NCBI GenBank assembly: GCA_028698335.1
Contig: JAQVDP010000010.1
Span: 62,001 to 126,000, forward strand
Direction: 5' to 3'
Origin: Nevskiales bacterium
Lineage (GTDB): Bacteria > Pseudomonadota > Gammaproteobacteria > Nevskiales > Nevskiaceae
DNA: 64,000 nt
How positions within the stretch are numbered: position 1 is the first letter of the stretch; each line of letters opens with the position of its first letter. Made by a program: the position numbers and the translations under genes. Positions 1-8,609 of this stretch are shown piece after piece. The notes under the pieces are model-generated. The model saw only the letters and a list, made by a program, of their open reading frames with translations, made no database searches and was not told where the DNA came from.

Positions 1-898
1 AGCCGTCCTCGGAGCAGCCGATGCAGCCGTGGCCGGACTGGATCGGGAACGACACGCCCTCGTTCCAGCGCACCGTCGAGCAGGCGTTGTAGGTGGTCGG
101 CCCCTTGCAGCCCATCTTGTAGAGGCAGTAGCCGCGACGTGCGCCCTCGTCATCCCATTCCTCGACGAACTGGCCGGCGTCGAAGTGCGGGCGGCGGTAG
201 CACTTGTCGTGGATACGCTGGCCGTAGAACATCTTCGGGCGGCCCTGACGATCGAGCTGCGGCAGACGGTCGAAGGTCAGCATGTAGGTGACCACGCCGG
301 TCATCACTTCAGGGATCGGCGGGCAGCCCGGCACCTTCACGATCGGCTTGTCGGTGATGACCTTGTGGATCGGGGTCGCCTGCGTCGGATTCGGTTTGGC
401 CGCCTGCACGCAACCCCAGGATGCGCAGGCGCCCCAGGCGATCACCGCCTTGGCGTCGGCGGCGACCGCCTTGAGCTTGTCGACGAAGGGCTTGCCGCCG
501 TGGATGCAGTACATGCCGTCCTCGTTCAGCGGCGGATTGCCCTCGACCGCGACGATGTAGTTGCCTTTGTACTTGGCGATGATCTCGTCGAAGATCGCAT
601 CGGCCTGGTGCCCGGCGGCGGCCATCAAGGTGTCGTCGTAGTCCAGCGACAGCATCGACAGCACCACATCCTTGGCCAGCGGATGCGCGGAACGGATGAA
701 GGATTCCGAACAGCAGGTGCATTCCAGCCCGTGCAGCCACAGCACCGGCGTCCGCGGTTTGGTTTCCAGCGCCGTGGCGATCTTGGGCACCGCGGCGGTG
801 CCGAGCCCCAGCGACGTTGCGGTCAAACTACAGAACTTGAGGAAGCTGCGCCGCGTCACCCCCTGGCGGCGCAGCACATCGTAGAAAGTCTCGGTCAT
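1..898 (-). CDS. hyaA: [NiFe]-hydrogenase small subunit, O2-tolerant group 1d type (3' end outside window)
   Basis: Electron-transfer subunit of a membrane-bound uptake hydrogenase, carrying three Fe-S clusters from the NiFe site to the membrane; the protein is Tat-exported. The 299 visible residues begin with a twin-arginine signal (RRSFLKF, residues 16-22). They contain [10 protein letters not shown] (C60, C62, C63), WGACASWGC (C158, C163), PGC (C192) and the distal/medial cluster motifs RIHDKC and GHGCIGC. Relative to mature E. coli Hyd-1 the offset is a constant 43, so the two supernumerary Cys (C19 and C120 equivalents) of the [4Fe-3S] proximal cluster are present. The start is fixed by GGAGGAG 8 bases upstream. 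The C-terminal membrane anchor and the large subunit should lie left of base 1. Very close to HyaA/HoxK; which name applies cannot be decided here. Confidence 0.96.
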   Translation of the reverse strand, partial: MTETFYDVLRRQGVTRRSFLKFCSLTATSLGLGTAAVPKIATALETKPRTPVLWLHGLECTCCSESFIRSAHPLAKDVVLSMLSLDYDDTLMAAAGHQADAIFDEIIAKYKGNYIVAVEGNPPLNEDGMYCIHGGKPFVDKLKAVAADAKAVIAWGACASWGCVQAAKPNPTQATPIHKVITDKPIVKVPGCPPIPEVMTGVVTYMLTFDRLPQLDRQGRPKMFYGQRIHDKCYRRPHFDAGQFVEEWDDEGARRGYCLYKMGCKGPTTYNACSTVRWNEGVSFPIQSGHGCIGCSEDG

Positions 899-957
899 TT
901 CTGGTTCTCCTCCCCGAGGTCTGGCGAGCGGGCGGCAATGCGCTTGGACGTTCTATG

Positions 958-973
958 AACAAAGCGCGTGCCA
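958..973 (-). promoter_or_regulatory. Predicted sigma54 (-24/-12) promoter of the hydrogenase operon
   Basis: Read on the minus strand the bases are TGGCACGCGCTTTGTT, matching TGGCAC-N5-TTGCW except for T in place of the C of the -12 GC pair. The transcription start would fall near 947, giving a leader of about 50 bases before the small-subunit start at 898. An AT-rich tract at about 993-1010 lies upstream, where an activator or bending protein might act. Sigma54 control of hydrogenase structural genes is established in several proteobacteria. The activator gene is not in this window. Confidence 0.65.
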
Positions 974-1092
974 ATCCGACGGACAGAAAACCGTCCTTTA
1001 AATTCATATGCTTACGGAATGAAACGAGGGGAGACCAACGGACGGGCGGAAACTTGCTTACCGCTGCGCGCGACGCGCTACAAGCCCGCTTA

Positions 1093-2178
1093 TCAGCCCG
1101 CCGCGCCGTCCCCTCGCAAGGCCAGGCGATGCGGGACGCAGGGGTCCAGGGCCAGCACCCAGGCAGCGGCGTGACGCCGGAGCGCGGCCGCATCCGCGCA
1201 GTCGAGCCCCTGCAGGGCCGCGACAAGCGCGCCACGAGGATGGAAGTTCCACTCGGTCGGCGCGACGATCTGGTAGTCCGCGACGCCGTCGCCGTCGAGC
1301 GTGACGGCGTGCAGCAAGGGCCCGCGCGCGGTGGCGACCCGCGCAAGGCTCCGACGCCCGTCGAGCTGCAGCCGCTCGCACGCCGGGACCGTCGCGGCAC
1401 CCGCCGCTGGCGCCCCGCCCAGCTCGCGCAGGTCGCGCTGCAGTGCCGCGATCCGCGCCGCGATCCGGGCCGTCAGCGGCCGCTGCGACGCCGACAGCGC
1501 GGCAACCGCCGGATGCGGCGGGTCGACGGTGATCGCGCCGACTTCCGCGGGCTGGCCGTCACAGCTCGGCCGGGCCGCGAACGCCGCGTCCACCGCAGGC
1601 AGCCGCCCCACCCACTCGGCCAGTGCGCCTTCACACAGCGGCGCAACGGCCGCCGGCAGCGGACGATCCAGCGCCGCGAGCTGCTGCAGCCAGCCGTCGA
1701 ACAACAGCTCGGTCCGCCCCGCCGCCAGCGCCTCCAGCACCTCGTCGAGCCCCAAGCCGCGATTCTGTCGCCGCAACGCCGCGTCGACGGCGCGCGCCAC
1801 GGTCCGCGCGGTGTCGGCATCGGCGCAGCGCCGCAGCGCGCCGCCGACTTCGGCGAACTCGTCACGCCGGGCTGCGACCTGGAACAGCGCCGGCCAGTCC
1901 AGCCACAGGCGCCACAGGTGCTCGAGCACGCGCTCCGCACACAGGCCCAGCCGCTGGTCGGGGGAAGGCGTCAGGACGGTACCGGTCGCCAGTTGCGCGC
2001 AGAGCCCCTGCGCCCGGCCGCAGATCGAAAACAGCATCGGCACCAAGCTCACGGCCTCGGCGCAGCGCCGGCCGATCAGGAGTCGTGCCGCGTGCGGCCG
2101 CCGCGACTCGACCGCGACGTCGCCCACGCAGTGGCCGTCCCAGTCGATCTCGATGTCGATCCGTCCGGCGGCGCTCAT
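1093..2178 (-). CDS. hupK: HupK/HoxV-like [NiFe]-hydrogenase assembly scaffold
   Basis: A 361-residue degenerate relative of the hydrogenase large subunit, a family proposed to hold the Fe(CN)2CO unit during cofactor assembly. The large-subunit Cys motifs survive only partly: GRRCAEAVSLVPMLFSICG near residue 40 replaces RxCGxC. YQIVAPTEWNFHPRG near residue 300 matches the large-subunit YQxxxPTxWN segment, and DPCVPH near residue 345 replaces DPCxxCxxH, so one C-terminal Cys is gone. No endopeptidase-cleaved tail is evident. The start ATG at 2178 is chosen because the following residues (SAAGRIDIEI) match how such proteins begin. It lies upstream of the small subunit on the same strand, 194 bases away, instead of downstream as in the usual hox/hup order. 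Confidence 0.8.
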   Translation of the reverse strand: MSAAGRIDIEIDWDGHCVGDVAVESRRPHAARLLIGRRCAEAVSLVPMLFSICGRAQGLCAQLATGTVLTPSPDQRLGLCAERVLEHLWRLWLDWPALFQVAARRDEFAEVGGALRRCADADTARTVARAVDAALRRQNRGLGLDEVLEALAAGRTELLFDGWLQQLAALDRPLPAAVAPLCEGALAEWVGRLPAVDAAFAARPSCDGQPAEVGAITVDPPHPAVAALSASQRPLTARIAARIAALQRDLRELGGAPAAGAATVPACERLQLDGRRSLARVATARGPLLHAVTLDGDGVADYQIVAPTEWNFHPRGALVAALQGLDCADAAALRRHAAAWVLALDPCVPHRLALRGDGAAG

Positions 2179-2448
2179 CGTCCCGGGGCCATGCACCGAG
2201 CGGCGTCACGGACGCCCGTCACCCACATCTGGATCTGTATCGAACGCCCGGCTGCCAAGCGCAGCTTCCCTGACCTCGTTCGCATGCGAGCCATCCACAA
2301 CGGTGGAGAGGTCTGCATTATGGGGCCAGCCGGCGCCGGCCATCGACGCGCCACGGCCCGGGGCCGGACACGCCGGCAGCGGGGACACGGTGATCCGTGA
2401 CGGGATACCGGAGCGACCGAGCATCCGCCCGCCGTCCCGGGCGGGGTC
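2179..2448. other. Intergenic region upstream of hupK
   Basis: 270 bases between the dapA-like gene and hupK. A short G+C-rich stem (2428-2433 with 2440-2445) follows the dapA-like stop. A CATAAT hexamer read on the minus strand near 2317-2322 could be a -10 box but has no convincing -35 partner. No RNA gene or further coding sequence was recognised. Confidence 0.4.
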
Positions 2449-3324
2449 TCAGTCGAGCACGTGCACGGCGCGCAAGGCGCGGCGCAGATTCGAGTAGTCA
2501 CTGGCCTGGGGCAGGGTCGGCGGATGCGGCCCCTCCTCGATCCGGCCGATCTCGATCAGGGCCCATTTCACGGCGGCGACGAGGTCGCTGGCGATCAGGG
2601 CCTGATCCAGCGGCTGCAGATCGGCATCCACCGTCGCCGCCTGATCGCGGTCACCGGCGAGCGCGGCGGCGCACATCTTCCGGACCGACGCCGGCGCCAC
2701 GTTCGCCGTCACCGAGACGACACCCGCGAACCCGTCGCTCAGCAGCTTGCAGGCGTGGACATCGGCCCCCGCGTACAGCGCAAAACCTTCGGGCAGACCG
2801 ATGGCAAGGAGTTCACGCGCGGCGTCGGCGTTCACGCCCCGCTCGACGAAGCCGACGATCCCATCCATCCTGGCCAGCCGGGTCACGATCGCCGACGACA
2901 GCAGGTTCGGACGATTGACGCTGTCGCGAACGAGCAGCGGGCGCTTGCCCGCCTCGGCGATTGCCTGGAAGTGTCGCAGCAGATCCTCCGGCGACGGCGA
3001 CGCGGCCACCGGCGCCACGGCGAGGACCGCGTCGGCGCCCGCCTCATCGGCCGCCAGCGCGGCCTCGAGTGCGTCGGCCGTGGTGGCGCCGCCGATGTCC
3101 GCGACGATCGCGATCCGACCGTCCGCCTGCCAGACCGCGCGCCGGAACAGCTCGGTGCGTTCCTCGATATCCAGCTTCGCGGCGGGATCCGGACAGCCGC
3201 CGATCACCAGTGCCGCACTGCCCTCGTCCACATGCCAGTCGACCAGGGTTTCGAGCGTCTCGAAGTCCGGCGCGCCATCGGCGTGCGTAGGCGTTACGAG
3301 GTCGACGATACTGCCTTTGATCAT
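2449..3324 (-). CDS. DapA-fold (DHDPS/NAL family) protein lacking catalytic residues
   Basis: A 291-residue TIM-barrel protein that aligns end to end with E. coli dihydrodipicolinate synthase, including GSIVDLVTP at the start and GVVSVTANV in the second half. The active site is not conserved. T44-T45 are replaced by C-P in GGCPDP, Y107 by A, Y133 by R (in LLVRDSVNRP, with R138 kept), and the Schiff-base lysine of GIKEA by V160 in GFVERG. A pyruvate-lysine aldolase reaction is therefore unlikely, and it should not be annotated as dapA. ATG 3324 is preferred over GTG 3330 because AAGGA sits 8 bases upstream of it. Its role is unknown; binding of a small ligand or a regulatory role is possible. 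Confidence 0.85.
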   Translation of the reverse strand: MIKGSIVDLVTPTHADGAPDFETLETLVDWHVDEGSAALVIGGCPDPAAKLDIEERTELFRRAVWQADGRIAIVADIGGATTADALEAALAADEAGADAVLAVAPVAASPSPEDLLRHFQAIAEAGKRPLLVRDSVNRPNLLSSAIVTRLARMDGIVGFVERGVNADAARELLAIGLPEGFALYAGADVHACKLLSDGFAGVVSVTANVAPASVRKMCAAALAGDRDQAATVDADLQPLDQALIASDLVAAVKWALIEIGRIEEGPHPPTLPQASDYSNLRRALRAVHVLD

Positions 3325-3475
3325 GTGCACATTCCTTTGTGGCCGGTCGAAATCCGGCCGTCATCCGATGCCGCCCCGCGGCCGTGGAGGCGCTGGCGAC
3401 CGCAGCGGCGAAAAGCCCGCAAGCGCCACGCAAAATGCGGACCATCCACGTCCTGCCGGCCGCGCGGATCCGGCG

Positions 3476-3961
3476 CTATGCGCGCGCCGGCGGCGCGGGT
3501 TCGATGCGCACGTCGGTGGTGACCGAGTTGGCGATGTAGCAGGCATGGTGGGCGCGTTCGTGCAGCGCCTCGATCGCGTCGGCTGACGGCGCGGCGCCGT
3601 CCCATTCCACGCGCGGACGCAGCGTCACCGTGAGCATCGCGATGCGCCCCTGCGGGTTGCGCCCCATGACCCCCACGGCTTCGTCGAGGTAACGCCGGAC
3701 GGCATGGCCCTGTTTGGCCGCATAGGCGAGAAAGAACAGCATGTGACAGGAGGACAGCGCGGCGACGAAGGCCTCCTCCGGATCGACCGCCGCGGGGTCT
3801 GACAGCGGCACCGGGACGACGCCCGGCGCGGCCGAGGCCGGCACGCTCACGCCGCCGTCGAAATGCCACTGATGCCGCCGCGAATAGCGGTTGCCGACGA
3901 AGGACTCGCCCTCGCCGAGCCGCCAGTCGATGGTGGCCCGGTACGCGTGCTGCTCGCTCAT
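3476..3961 (-). CDS. OsmC/Ohr-family peroxiredoxin
   Basis: A 161-residue cytoplasmic OsmC-fold protein that reduces organic hydroperoxides through two cysteines. Both are present: C72 in ALSSCHMLFF and C141 in HHACYIANSV. The overall pattern (RYSRRHQWHFDGG, DPEEAFVAALSSCH, CYIANSVTTDV) is closer to the general OsmC/YhfA group than to Ohr. The start at 3961 is set by the homologous N-terminus and a GGGGAA element upstream. It lies between dusB and the dapA-like gene on the same strand, with 73 and 151 bases between neighbours, so co-transcription is possible but not obvious. Confidence 0.88.
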   Translation of the reverse strand: MSEQHAYRATIDWRLGEGESFVGNRYSRRHQWHFDGGVSVPASAAPGVVPVPLSDPAAVDPEEAFVAALSSCHMLFFLAYAAKQGHAVRRYLDEAVGVMGRNPQGRIAMLTVTLRPRVEWDGAAPSADAIEALHERAHHACYIANSVTTDVRIEPAPPARA

Positions 3962-4034
3962 GCTGTTCCCCGTGGAGGATGAAGGTCCGGCGACGCGCCG
4001 GGAATCAACCGCAACGTCCGCGGGCGGCATGCGT

Positions 4035-5024
4035 TCAGGCCGCCCGGCGCAGTCCGTCGGCGTCCTGTCTGTCGAAAAAGCGCTCCACCGCCGCACGCTG
4101 TTCGCCGGCATCGACCACACGGTTGACCGACTGCCAGAACCCCTCGGTATCGGGATGGCCCTGGCAATACCACTGGATGTGCTTGCGCGCGACGCGCACA
4201 CCGCGGCCCTCGCCGTAGAACGCATACAGCGCGTCGAGATGTTCGAGCAGCCACGTGCGGATCATGTCCAGCGGGGGCTCCGGCAGCGTGGTGCCGTGTT
4301 CGAGATAGTGCGCGATCTGACCGAAGATCCACGGCCGCCCCTGCGCCGCCCGGCCGATCATCAGGGCGTCGGCGCCGGTATGCCGCAGCACCTCGCGCGC
4401 CTTGCGCGGCCCGTCGATGTCACCGTTGGCGATGACCGGGATGCGGATCGCCTGCTTGATCTCGGCAATGGTGTCGTACTCGGCGGCGCCGCCGTAGAGC
4501 TGGTCGCGGGTCCGTCCGTGCACCGCCAGCGCCTGGATGCCGCTGTCCTCGGCGATGCGGGCGATGCGCAGGCCATTGCGCGCATGCGGCGCGTAGCCGG
4601 TGCGGATCTTCAGCGTCACCGGCACCTCCACCGCCGCGACCACCGCGGCGCAGATGCGCGCGACCAGGGCCTCGTCGCGCAGCAGCGCGGAACCGGCCTC
4701 GACCCGGCACACCTTCTTCGCCGGGCAGCCCATGTTGATGTCGATGATCTGCGCGCCGTGCGCCACGTTGTAGCGCGCCGCCTCGGCCAGGCGCTGCGGA
4801 TCGGCGCCGGCGATCTGCACCGCGATCGGTCCGGACTCGCCCTCGTGATCGATGCGCAGACGCGACTTGTCCGTGTGCCACAGGCTCGGATCGGCGGTGG
4901 TCATCTCCGACACCGCCAGACCGGCGCCGAGGCGCCGGCACAGCTGCCGGAACGGCCGGTCGGTGACGCCGGCCATCGGCGCCAGGATCAGCGGGGTCTC
5001 AATCAGGTGGGAACCGATGTGCAT
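4035..5024 (-). CDS. dusB: tRNA-dihydrouridine synthase B
   Basis: An FMN- and NADPH-dependent enzyme that reduces uridine to dihydrouridine in tRNA (position 17 in E. coli for DusB). The 329 residues open with the FMN-barrel signature PLILAPMAGVTDRPFR. The catalytic cysteine is C100 in INMGCPAKKV, followed by LKIRTG, VHGRTRDQLY and the phosphate-binding IANGDI and GADALMIGRAA segments, then the C-terminal helical tRNA-binding domain. ATG 5024 precedes the conserved first strand. The gene start is overlapped by 26 bases by the upstream membrane-protein gene, suggesting translational coupling. The fis gene that follows dusB in many gammaproteobacteria is absent here. Confidence 0.95.
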   Translation of the reverse strand: MHIGSHLIETPLILAPMAGVTDRPFRQLCRRLGAGLAVSEMTTADPSLWHTDKSRLRIDHEGESGPIAVQIAGADPQRLAEAARYNVAHGAQIIDINMGCPAKKVCRVEAGSALLRDEALVARICAAVVAAVEVPVTLKIRTGYAPHARNGLRIARIAEDSGIQALAVHGRTRDQLYGGAAEYDTIAEIKQAIRIPVIANGDIDGPRKAREVLRHTGADALMIGRAAQGRPWIFGQIAHYLEHGTTLPEPPLDMIRTWLLEHLDALYAFYGEGRGVRVARKHIQWYCQGHPDTEGFWQSVNRVVDAGEQRAAVERFFDRQDADGLRRAA

Positions 5025-5592
5025 GCGGCATTTTACCCTGCGCGGCGGGCGCCTCCCGGGCGCCGTCGTCATCGGATGGGTTGAACGACAGCAGGAGGTG
5101 GTCCACCGCCTCGAGCAGGCGGGTGACCAGCTCGCCGAAGACCAGCGACAGCACCAGACCGCCGACCGGCAGCGCCCAGAGCAGGCGCGGCTCCTCCGGC
5201 ATGCGGCTGCGGGTCAGGATCGCCACCGACATCCAGTAGAACAGGCCGGCGACGGCGGCGAATCCGAACAGCACCGATACCATCTGCCGGAACGCGCGGT
5301 GCAGGCGCCGGAAGCGCGGCGTTCCGGGATCGCCGACGCGATCGAGATGGAAGTAGTAGAAGTGCCCGATCCGCAGCACCACCCGCCCCAGATAGAGTCC
5401 GGCGACGACGAGCGCCGAGGCGCCGACCCAGGGCGTGAGCGCGCGGATGGTCGCCACCGGCGCGAAGATCCAGAGCGCGACGCTGACCAGCAGCAGCACC
5501 GGCAGGCCACGGGTCACGCTCCAGCCGTCGGTGGTCGCGCGGCCGAAACGGTCGATCAGCCGCCGTTCGATCTGCTGCAGGGTGTGTTGCAT
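4999..5592 (-). CDS. Uncharacterised multi-span membrane protein
   Basis: A 197-residue protein of unrecognised family. Hydrophobic stretches at about residues 29-46 (GLPVLLLVSVALWIFA), 56-70, 106-126 (VSVLFGFAAVAGLFYWM) and 140-160 suggest four membrane spans. An amphipathic His-rich segment, RIGHFYYFHLDR, lies between the second and third. The C-terminus (FNPSDDDGAREAP...) is polar and overlaps the dusB start, so the last residues are encoded together with the dusB ribosome-binding site. No function can be assigned; its only clue is the coupling to dusB. Confidence 0.75.
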   Translation of the reverse strand: MQHTLQQIERRLIDRFGRATTDGWSVTRGLPVLLLVSVALWIFAPVATIRALTPWVGASALVVAGLYLGRVVLRIGHFYYFHLDRVGDPGTPRFRRLHRAFRQMVSVLFGFAAVAGLFYWMSVAILTRSRMPEEPRLLWALPVGGLVLSLVFGELVTRLLEAVDHLLLSFNPSDDDGAREAPAAQGKMPHAHRFPPD

Positions 5593-5659
5593 CGGCTGCC
5601 GATGATCCGACGCGCACCGTTGCAGAATCGTGAACCTCCGGCGCGATCCGCCGGCCGGA

Positions 5660-6613
5660 TCAGGGCCCGCGCAACAGGGCGTCGGCCCGCGTCGCCGGCG
5701 GCAGCGTCTGCATCACGCGACGGTCGTGCGCAGGCACGACCACCAGATCCGGATCGGCCTGCTGCAGCAGATGCAGGGTCGCGAGCGCGTGGCGGACCGT
5801 CGGCGGATCCTCGTCGACGAGCAGGCGTGAGATCCAGGGCCGTTCGGCCGGGATGTCGACCCCCTCGTGCTGCCAGGCCAGGTCCCCGATCAGCGCGTAG
5901 CTTCTGCCATCGGGCGTGTGCACGAAGGCGATGATCGACCCCGGCGAATGTCCGCCCGCCGGCACCAGCACGACCGAACCGTCGCCGAACACGTCGTGGC
6001 TGGCCGGAAACCCCCAGTACGGGCCGCTCTCGAACGCGTAGACCCGGTAGTCGAGGTCGCCGAGTTCGCGCGCCAGCGCGGTCGGCGCGCCGCCGTCGCG
6101 GATGAAGTCGAGTTCGGTCTGGTTGATCCAGACCGGCACCCCGCGCAGATCGTCGAGCCCGGAAACGTGATCCCAGTGCGCGTGCGTCAGCACCACGCCG
6201 GCCAGCGTCTGCGGCGACAGGCTGGCTCCCGCAAGCTGGTCGACGACCGGCGTCTCGGGGACGATCTTGGACATCTGTCGCATCAGCCACGGCAGCGTGT
6301 GCAGGTGATCGGCGACCCGGCGCCCGAAGCCGGCGTCGAACAGCAGGGTGCCGCTGGGATGCTCGACGACGACCACATCCATGCCGAAATCGCGCGCCGC
6401 CAGATCGCCGCCGCGATAGGCGAACAGGGCCTGCGACTGCATGCGCCCCGCCAGAAACACGCCGATGCGCATGTCGGCCGGCGGCTGCGGACGCTGCAGC
6501 TGCAGATCGCCGGCGGGCGCCGTCACCGGCAGGCGCGCCGGCGCGAAACTCCAGACCAGAGCGCCGATCGCAACACCGATGGCGACGGTCACCCCCCAGC
6601 TCAACACTCGCAT
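5660..6613 (-). CDS. Exported metallo-beta-lactamase-fold hydrolase
   Basis: A 317-residue protein of the MBL fold with two-zinc ligands T-H144-A-H146-W-D148-H149, a further GHSPGS histidine near residue 220 and a late VPAHD motif near residue 295. The layout resembles the lactonase subgroup (AHL lactonase-like: FDAGF, THAHWDHVSG, GGHSPG). A single N-terminal hydrophobic segment (residues 5-24) makes it periplasmic or membrane-anchored. The substrate is unknown; lactones or lipid-like esters are plausible by family only. It shares strand with the acyl-CoA dehydrogenase upstream (33 bases apart), so the two are probably co-transcribed. Confidence 0.85.
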   Translation of the reverse strand: MRVLSWGVTVAIGVAIGALVWSFAPARLPVTAPAGDLQLQRPQPPADMRIGVFLAGRMQSQALFAYRGGDLAARDFGMDVVVVEHPSGTLLFDAGFGRRVADHLHTLPWLMRQMSKIVPETPVVDQLAGASLSPQTLAGVVLTHAHWDHVSGLDDLRGVPVWINQTELDFIRDGGAPTALARELGDLDYRVYAFESGPYWGFPASHDVFGDGSVVLVPAGGHSPGSIIAFVHTPDGRSYALIGDLAWQHEGVDIPAERPWISRLLVDEDPPTVRHALATLHLLQQADPDLVVVPAHDRRVMQTLPPATRADALLRGP

Positions 6614-6646
6614 CTTCGGTCCTCGCGGCAGGTGTCGATCCGGGGC

Positions 6647-8443
6647 TCAGAAAGCGTCCGGCGGCATCGACAGGCAGGTGTCGTCGAGCTGCGCCAGCAG
6701 CTCGGCATGCCGCGGCACGCGCGGCAACTCGTAGCGGAAGAAATACCGGCACGCTCTCAGCTTGCCGTCGTAGAACGCCCGGTCGACCGCCGCCGCGTCC
6801 TTGCGTGCCCGCGTCGCCGTCAGCGCCTGGCGCAGCCACAGCCAGGCCACCACCAGATGCCCGAACATTTCCAGATACAGCGTGGCGTTCGCGGTCGCGC
6901 GTTCGACCTCGCCGCGGGCGGCGCTCTGCCCGAGCAGCTGCGTCGTGGCCACGACGGTGTCGGCCGCAGCCCGCAGCGCCTCGGCGTACTCGGCCAGGCT
7001 GTCGTCGGACGCCGCGGCGGCGGCGTCCTCGACGATGCGGTCGAGCAGCATCCGCAGCGCCGCGCCGCCGTGCTGGCCGACCTTGCGGCCGAGCAGGTCG
7101 AGACCCTGGATGCCGTTGGTGCCTTCGTGGATCGGGTTCAGTCGGTTGTCCCGGTACAGGCGCTCGACCGGATAGTCGCGGGTATAGCCGTAGCCGCCGA
7201 GCACCTGGATCGCCAGCTTGTTGGCCTCCAGGCAGAACTCGCTCGGCCAGGCCTTGGCCACCGGGGTCAGCAGCTCCAGCAGTCCGGTCAGCGCGGGGCG
7301 CCCGTCCGCGTCCGCGAGCGCGATCTGGTCGACCAGATCGGCGCAGTACAGGCACAGCGCCAGACCGCCCTCGACGTAGGCCTTCTGCTGCAGCAGCATG
7401 CGCCGAACGTCGGCATGTTCGATGATCGGCACCGGCGGCGTGGTCGGATCCCGGTTCGTCAGCGGCCGCCCCTGTGGCCGCTCGCGGGCGTAGTCGAGCG
7501 AAGCCCGGTAGCCGGCATAGCCGAGCATCGCCGCGCCGAGTCCGACGCCGATGCGCGCCTCGTTCATCATGTGGAACATGTAGGCGAGTCCGTGATGCGG
7601 CTCGCCCACCAGCTCGCCGACGCAGGGCTCGGCATCGCCGAAGGCCAGCGCGGTATTGACCGTGCCGCGGTAGCCCATCTTGTGATTCAGGCCCATCAGG
7701 CGCACGCCGTTGCGGCGCCCGCGCGTGCCGTCGGCACCGATCTCGTACTTCGGCACGATGAACAGCGAAATACCCTTGACGCCGGGTGGCGCACCGTCGA
7801 TGCGCGCCAGGACCAGATGCACGATGTTGTCCGACAGTTCGTGGTCGCCGCCCGAGATCCACATCTTGTTGCCGCTGATGTGGTAGCGGCCGTCGTCCTG
7901 CAGCACGGCGCGCGTGCGGATGTCGCCGAGCGAGGACCCGGCCTGCGGCTCGGACAGGCACATGGTGCCGAAGGCCCGCCCCTCCAGCATCGGCTGCATG
8001 TAGCGCCGCCGCTGTTCGTCGCTGCCGTGGGCACGCAACAGGTTGGCGGCCGCGGCGGTGAGAAACACGTATCCCGCGGTCCCGACGTTGGCGGCCGTGA
8101 ACACGCCGAGGACGGCGGCCGCGACCACATACGGCAACTGCATGCCGCCGAGTTCCGCGTCGAACGAGGCGGCCAGGAACCCGCCCTCGATGTAGGCGTC
8201 CAGCGCCTGCTTGACCTCCGGGATCAGATGGACGCGCTCGCCGTCGAAGGTCGGCTCGTTGGCATCGAGCCTGGCGGCATGCGGCTGGAATTTCTCCTCG
8301 GCGAGGCGACAGGCCGCCTCGATCACCGCGTCGAACGTCGCCCGGTCGTGGTGCGCGTAGCGCGGGTGGGCCGTCAGGCGGCTGACGTCGAGCCACTCGT
8401 GCAGCAGAAAATCCAGATCGCGGCGGTTGATCGGATCGGGCAT
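6647..8443 (-). CDS. Acyl-CoA dehydrogenase, DmdC-like long form
   Basis: A FAD-dependent acyl-CoA dehydrogenase of 598 residues, longer than the classic 380-400 because of a helical N-terminal extension (PINRRDLDFLLHEWLDV) and a C-terminal extra domain, as in DmdC (methylmercaptopropionyl-CoA dehydrogenase) relatives. FAD/acyl-binding segments include MCLSEPQAGSSLGDI and ISGNKMWISGGDHE. The likely catalytic base is E440 in NPIHEGTNGIQG, the position typical of this subgroup. Start 8443 is chosen at MPDPINRRD, preceded by GGGG 13 bases upstream. The substrate cannot be told from sequence; medium- or long-chain acyl-CoA and sulfur-containing acyl-CoA are both possible. Divergent from the alpha/beta hydrolase. 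Confidence 0.93.
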   Translation of the reverse strand: MPDPINRRDLDFLLHEWLDVSRLTAHPRYAHHDRATFDAVIEAACRLAEEKFQPHAARLDANEPTFDGERVHLIPEVKQALDAYIEGGFLAASFDAELGGMQLPYVVAAAVLGVFTAANVGTAGYVFLTAAAANLLRAHGSDEQRRRYMQPMLEGRAFGTMCLSEPQAGSSLGDIRTRAVLQDDGRYHISGNKMWISGGDHELSDNIVHLVLARIDGAPPGVKGISLFIVPKYEIGADGTRGRRNGVRLMGLNHKMGYRGTVNTALAFGDAEPCVGELVGEPHHGLAYMFHMMNEARIGVGLGAAMLGYAGYRASLDYARERPQGRPLTNRDPTTPPVPIIEHADVRRMLLQQKAYVEGGLALCLYCADLVDQIALADADGRPALTGLLELLTPVAKAWPSEFCLEANKLAIQVLGGYGYTRDYPVERLYRDNRLNPIHEGTNGIQGLDLLGRKVGQHGGAALRMLLDRIVEDAAAAASDDSLAEYAEALRAAADTVVATTQLLGQSAARGEVERATANATLYLEMFGHLVVAWLWLRQALTATRARKDAAAVDRAFYDGKLRACRYFFRYELPRVPRHAELLAQLDDTCLSMPPDAF

Positions 8444-8609
8444 TTCCGGAATGTCCCCTCGTCGGCATGGTGGGCGGCGCCGGATCCACCGGCCGCCGGC
8501 CATCGGCGGGCCGTTCGGTCGGCACTCGTTCGTCGTGCGGGGGACACTAGCCGCGCGCGGCGTCGTCGCGCAAGCGATAATGCGTCTCCGCCCCGATGAC
8601 CGCTCCGCG

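Noticed and set aside
955-2400. A 481-codon plus-strand frame opposite hupK
   Set aside because: Low-complexity Arg-rich sequence; hupK on the other strand has family motifs.
2449-3324. Annotation as dapA (dihydrodipicolinate synthase)
   Set aside because: The catalytic lysine, both Tyr and the Thr pair are missing, so enzymatic naming is not justified.
5867-8599. A 910-codon plus-strand frame opposite the MBL and acyl-CoA dehydrogenase genes
   Set aside because: No domain, ribosome-binding site or signal; both minus-strand genes are clearly recognisable.
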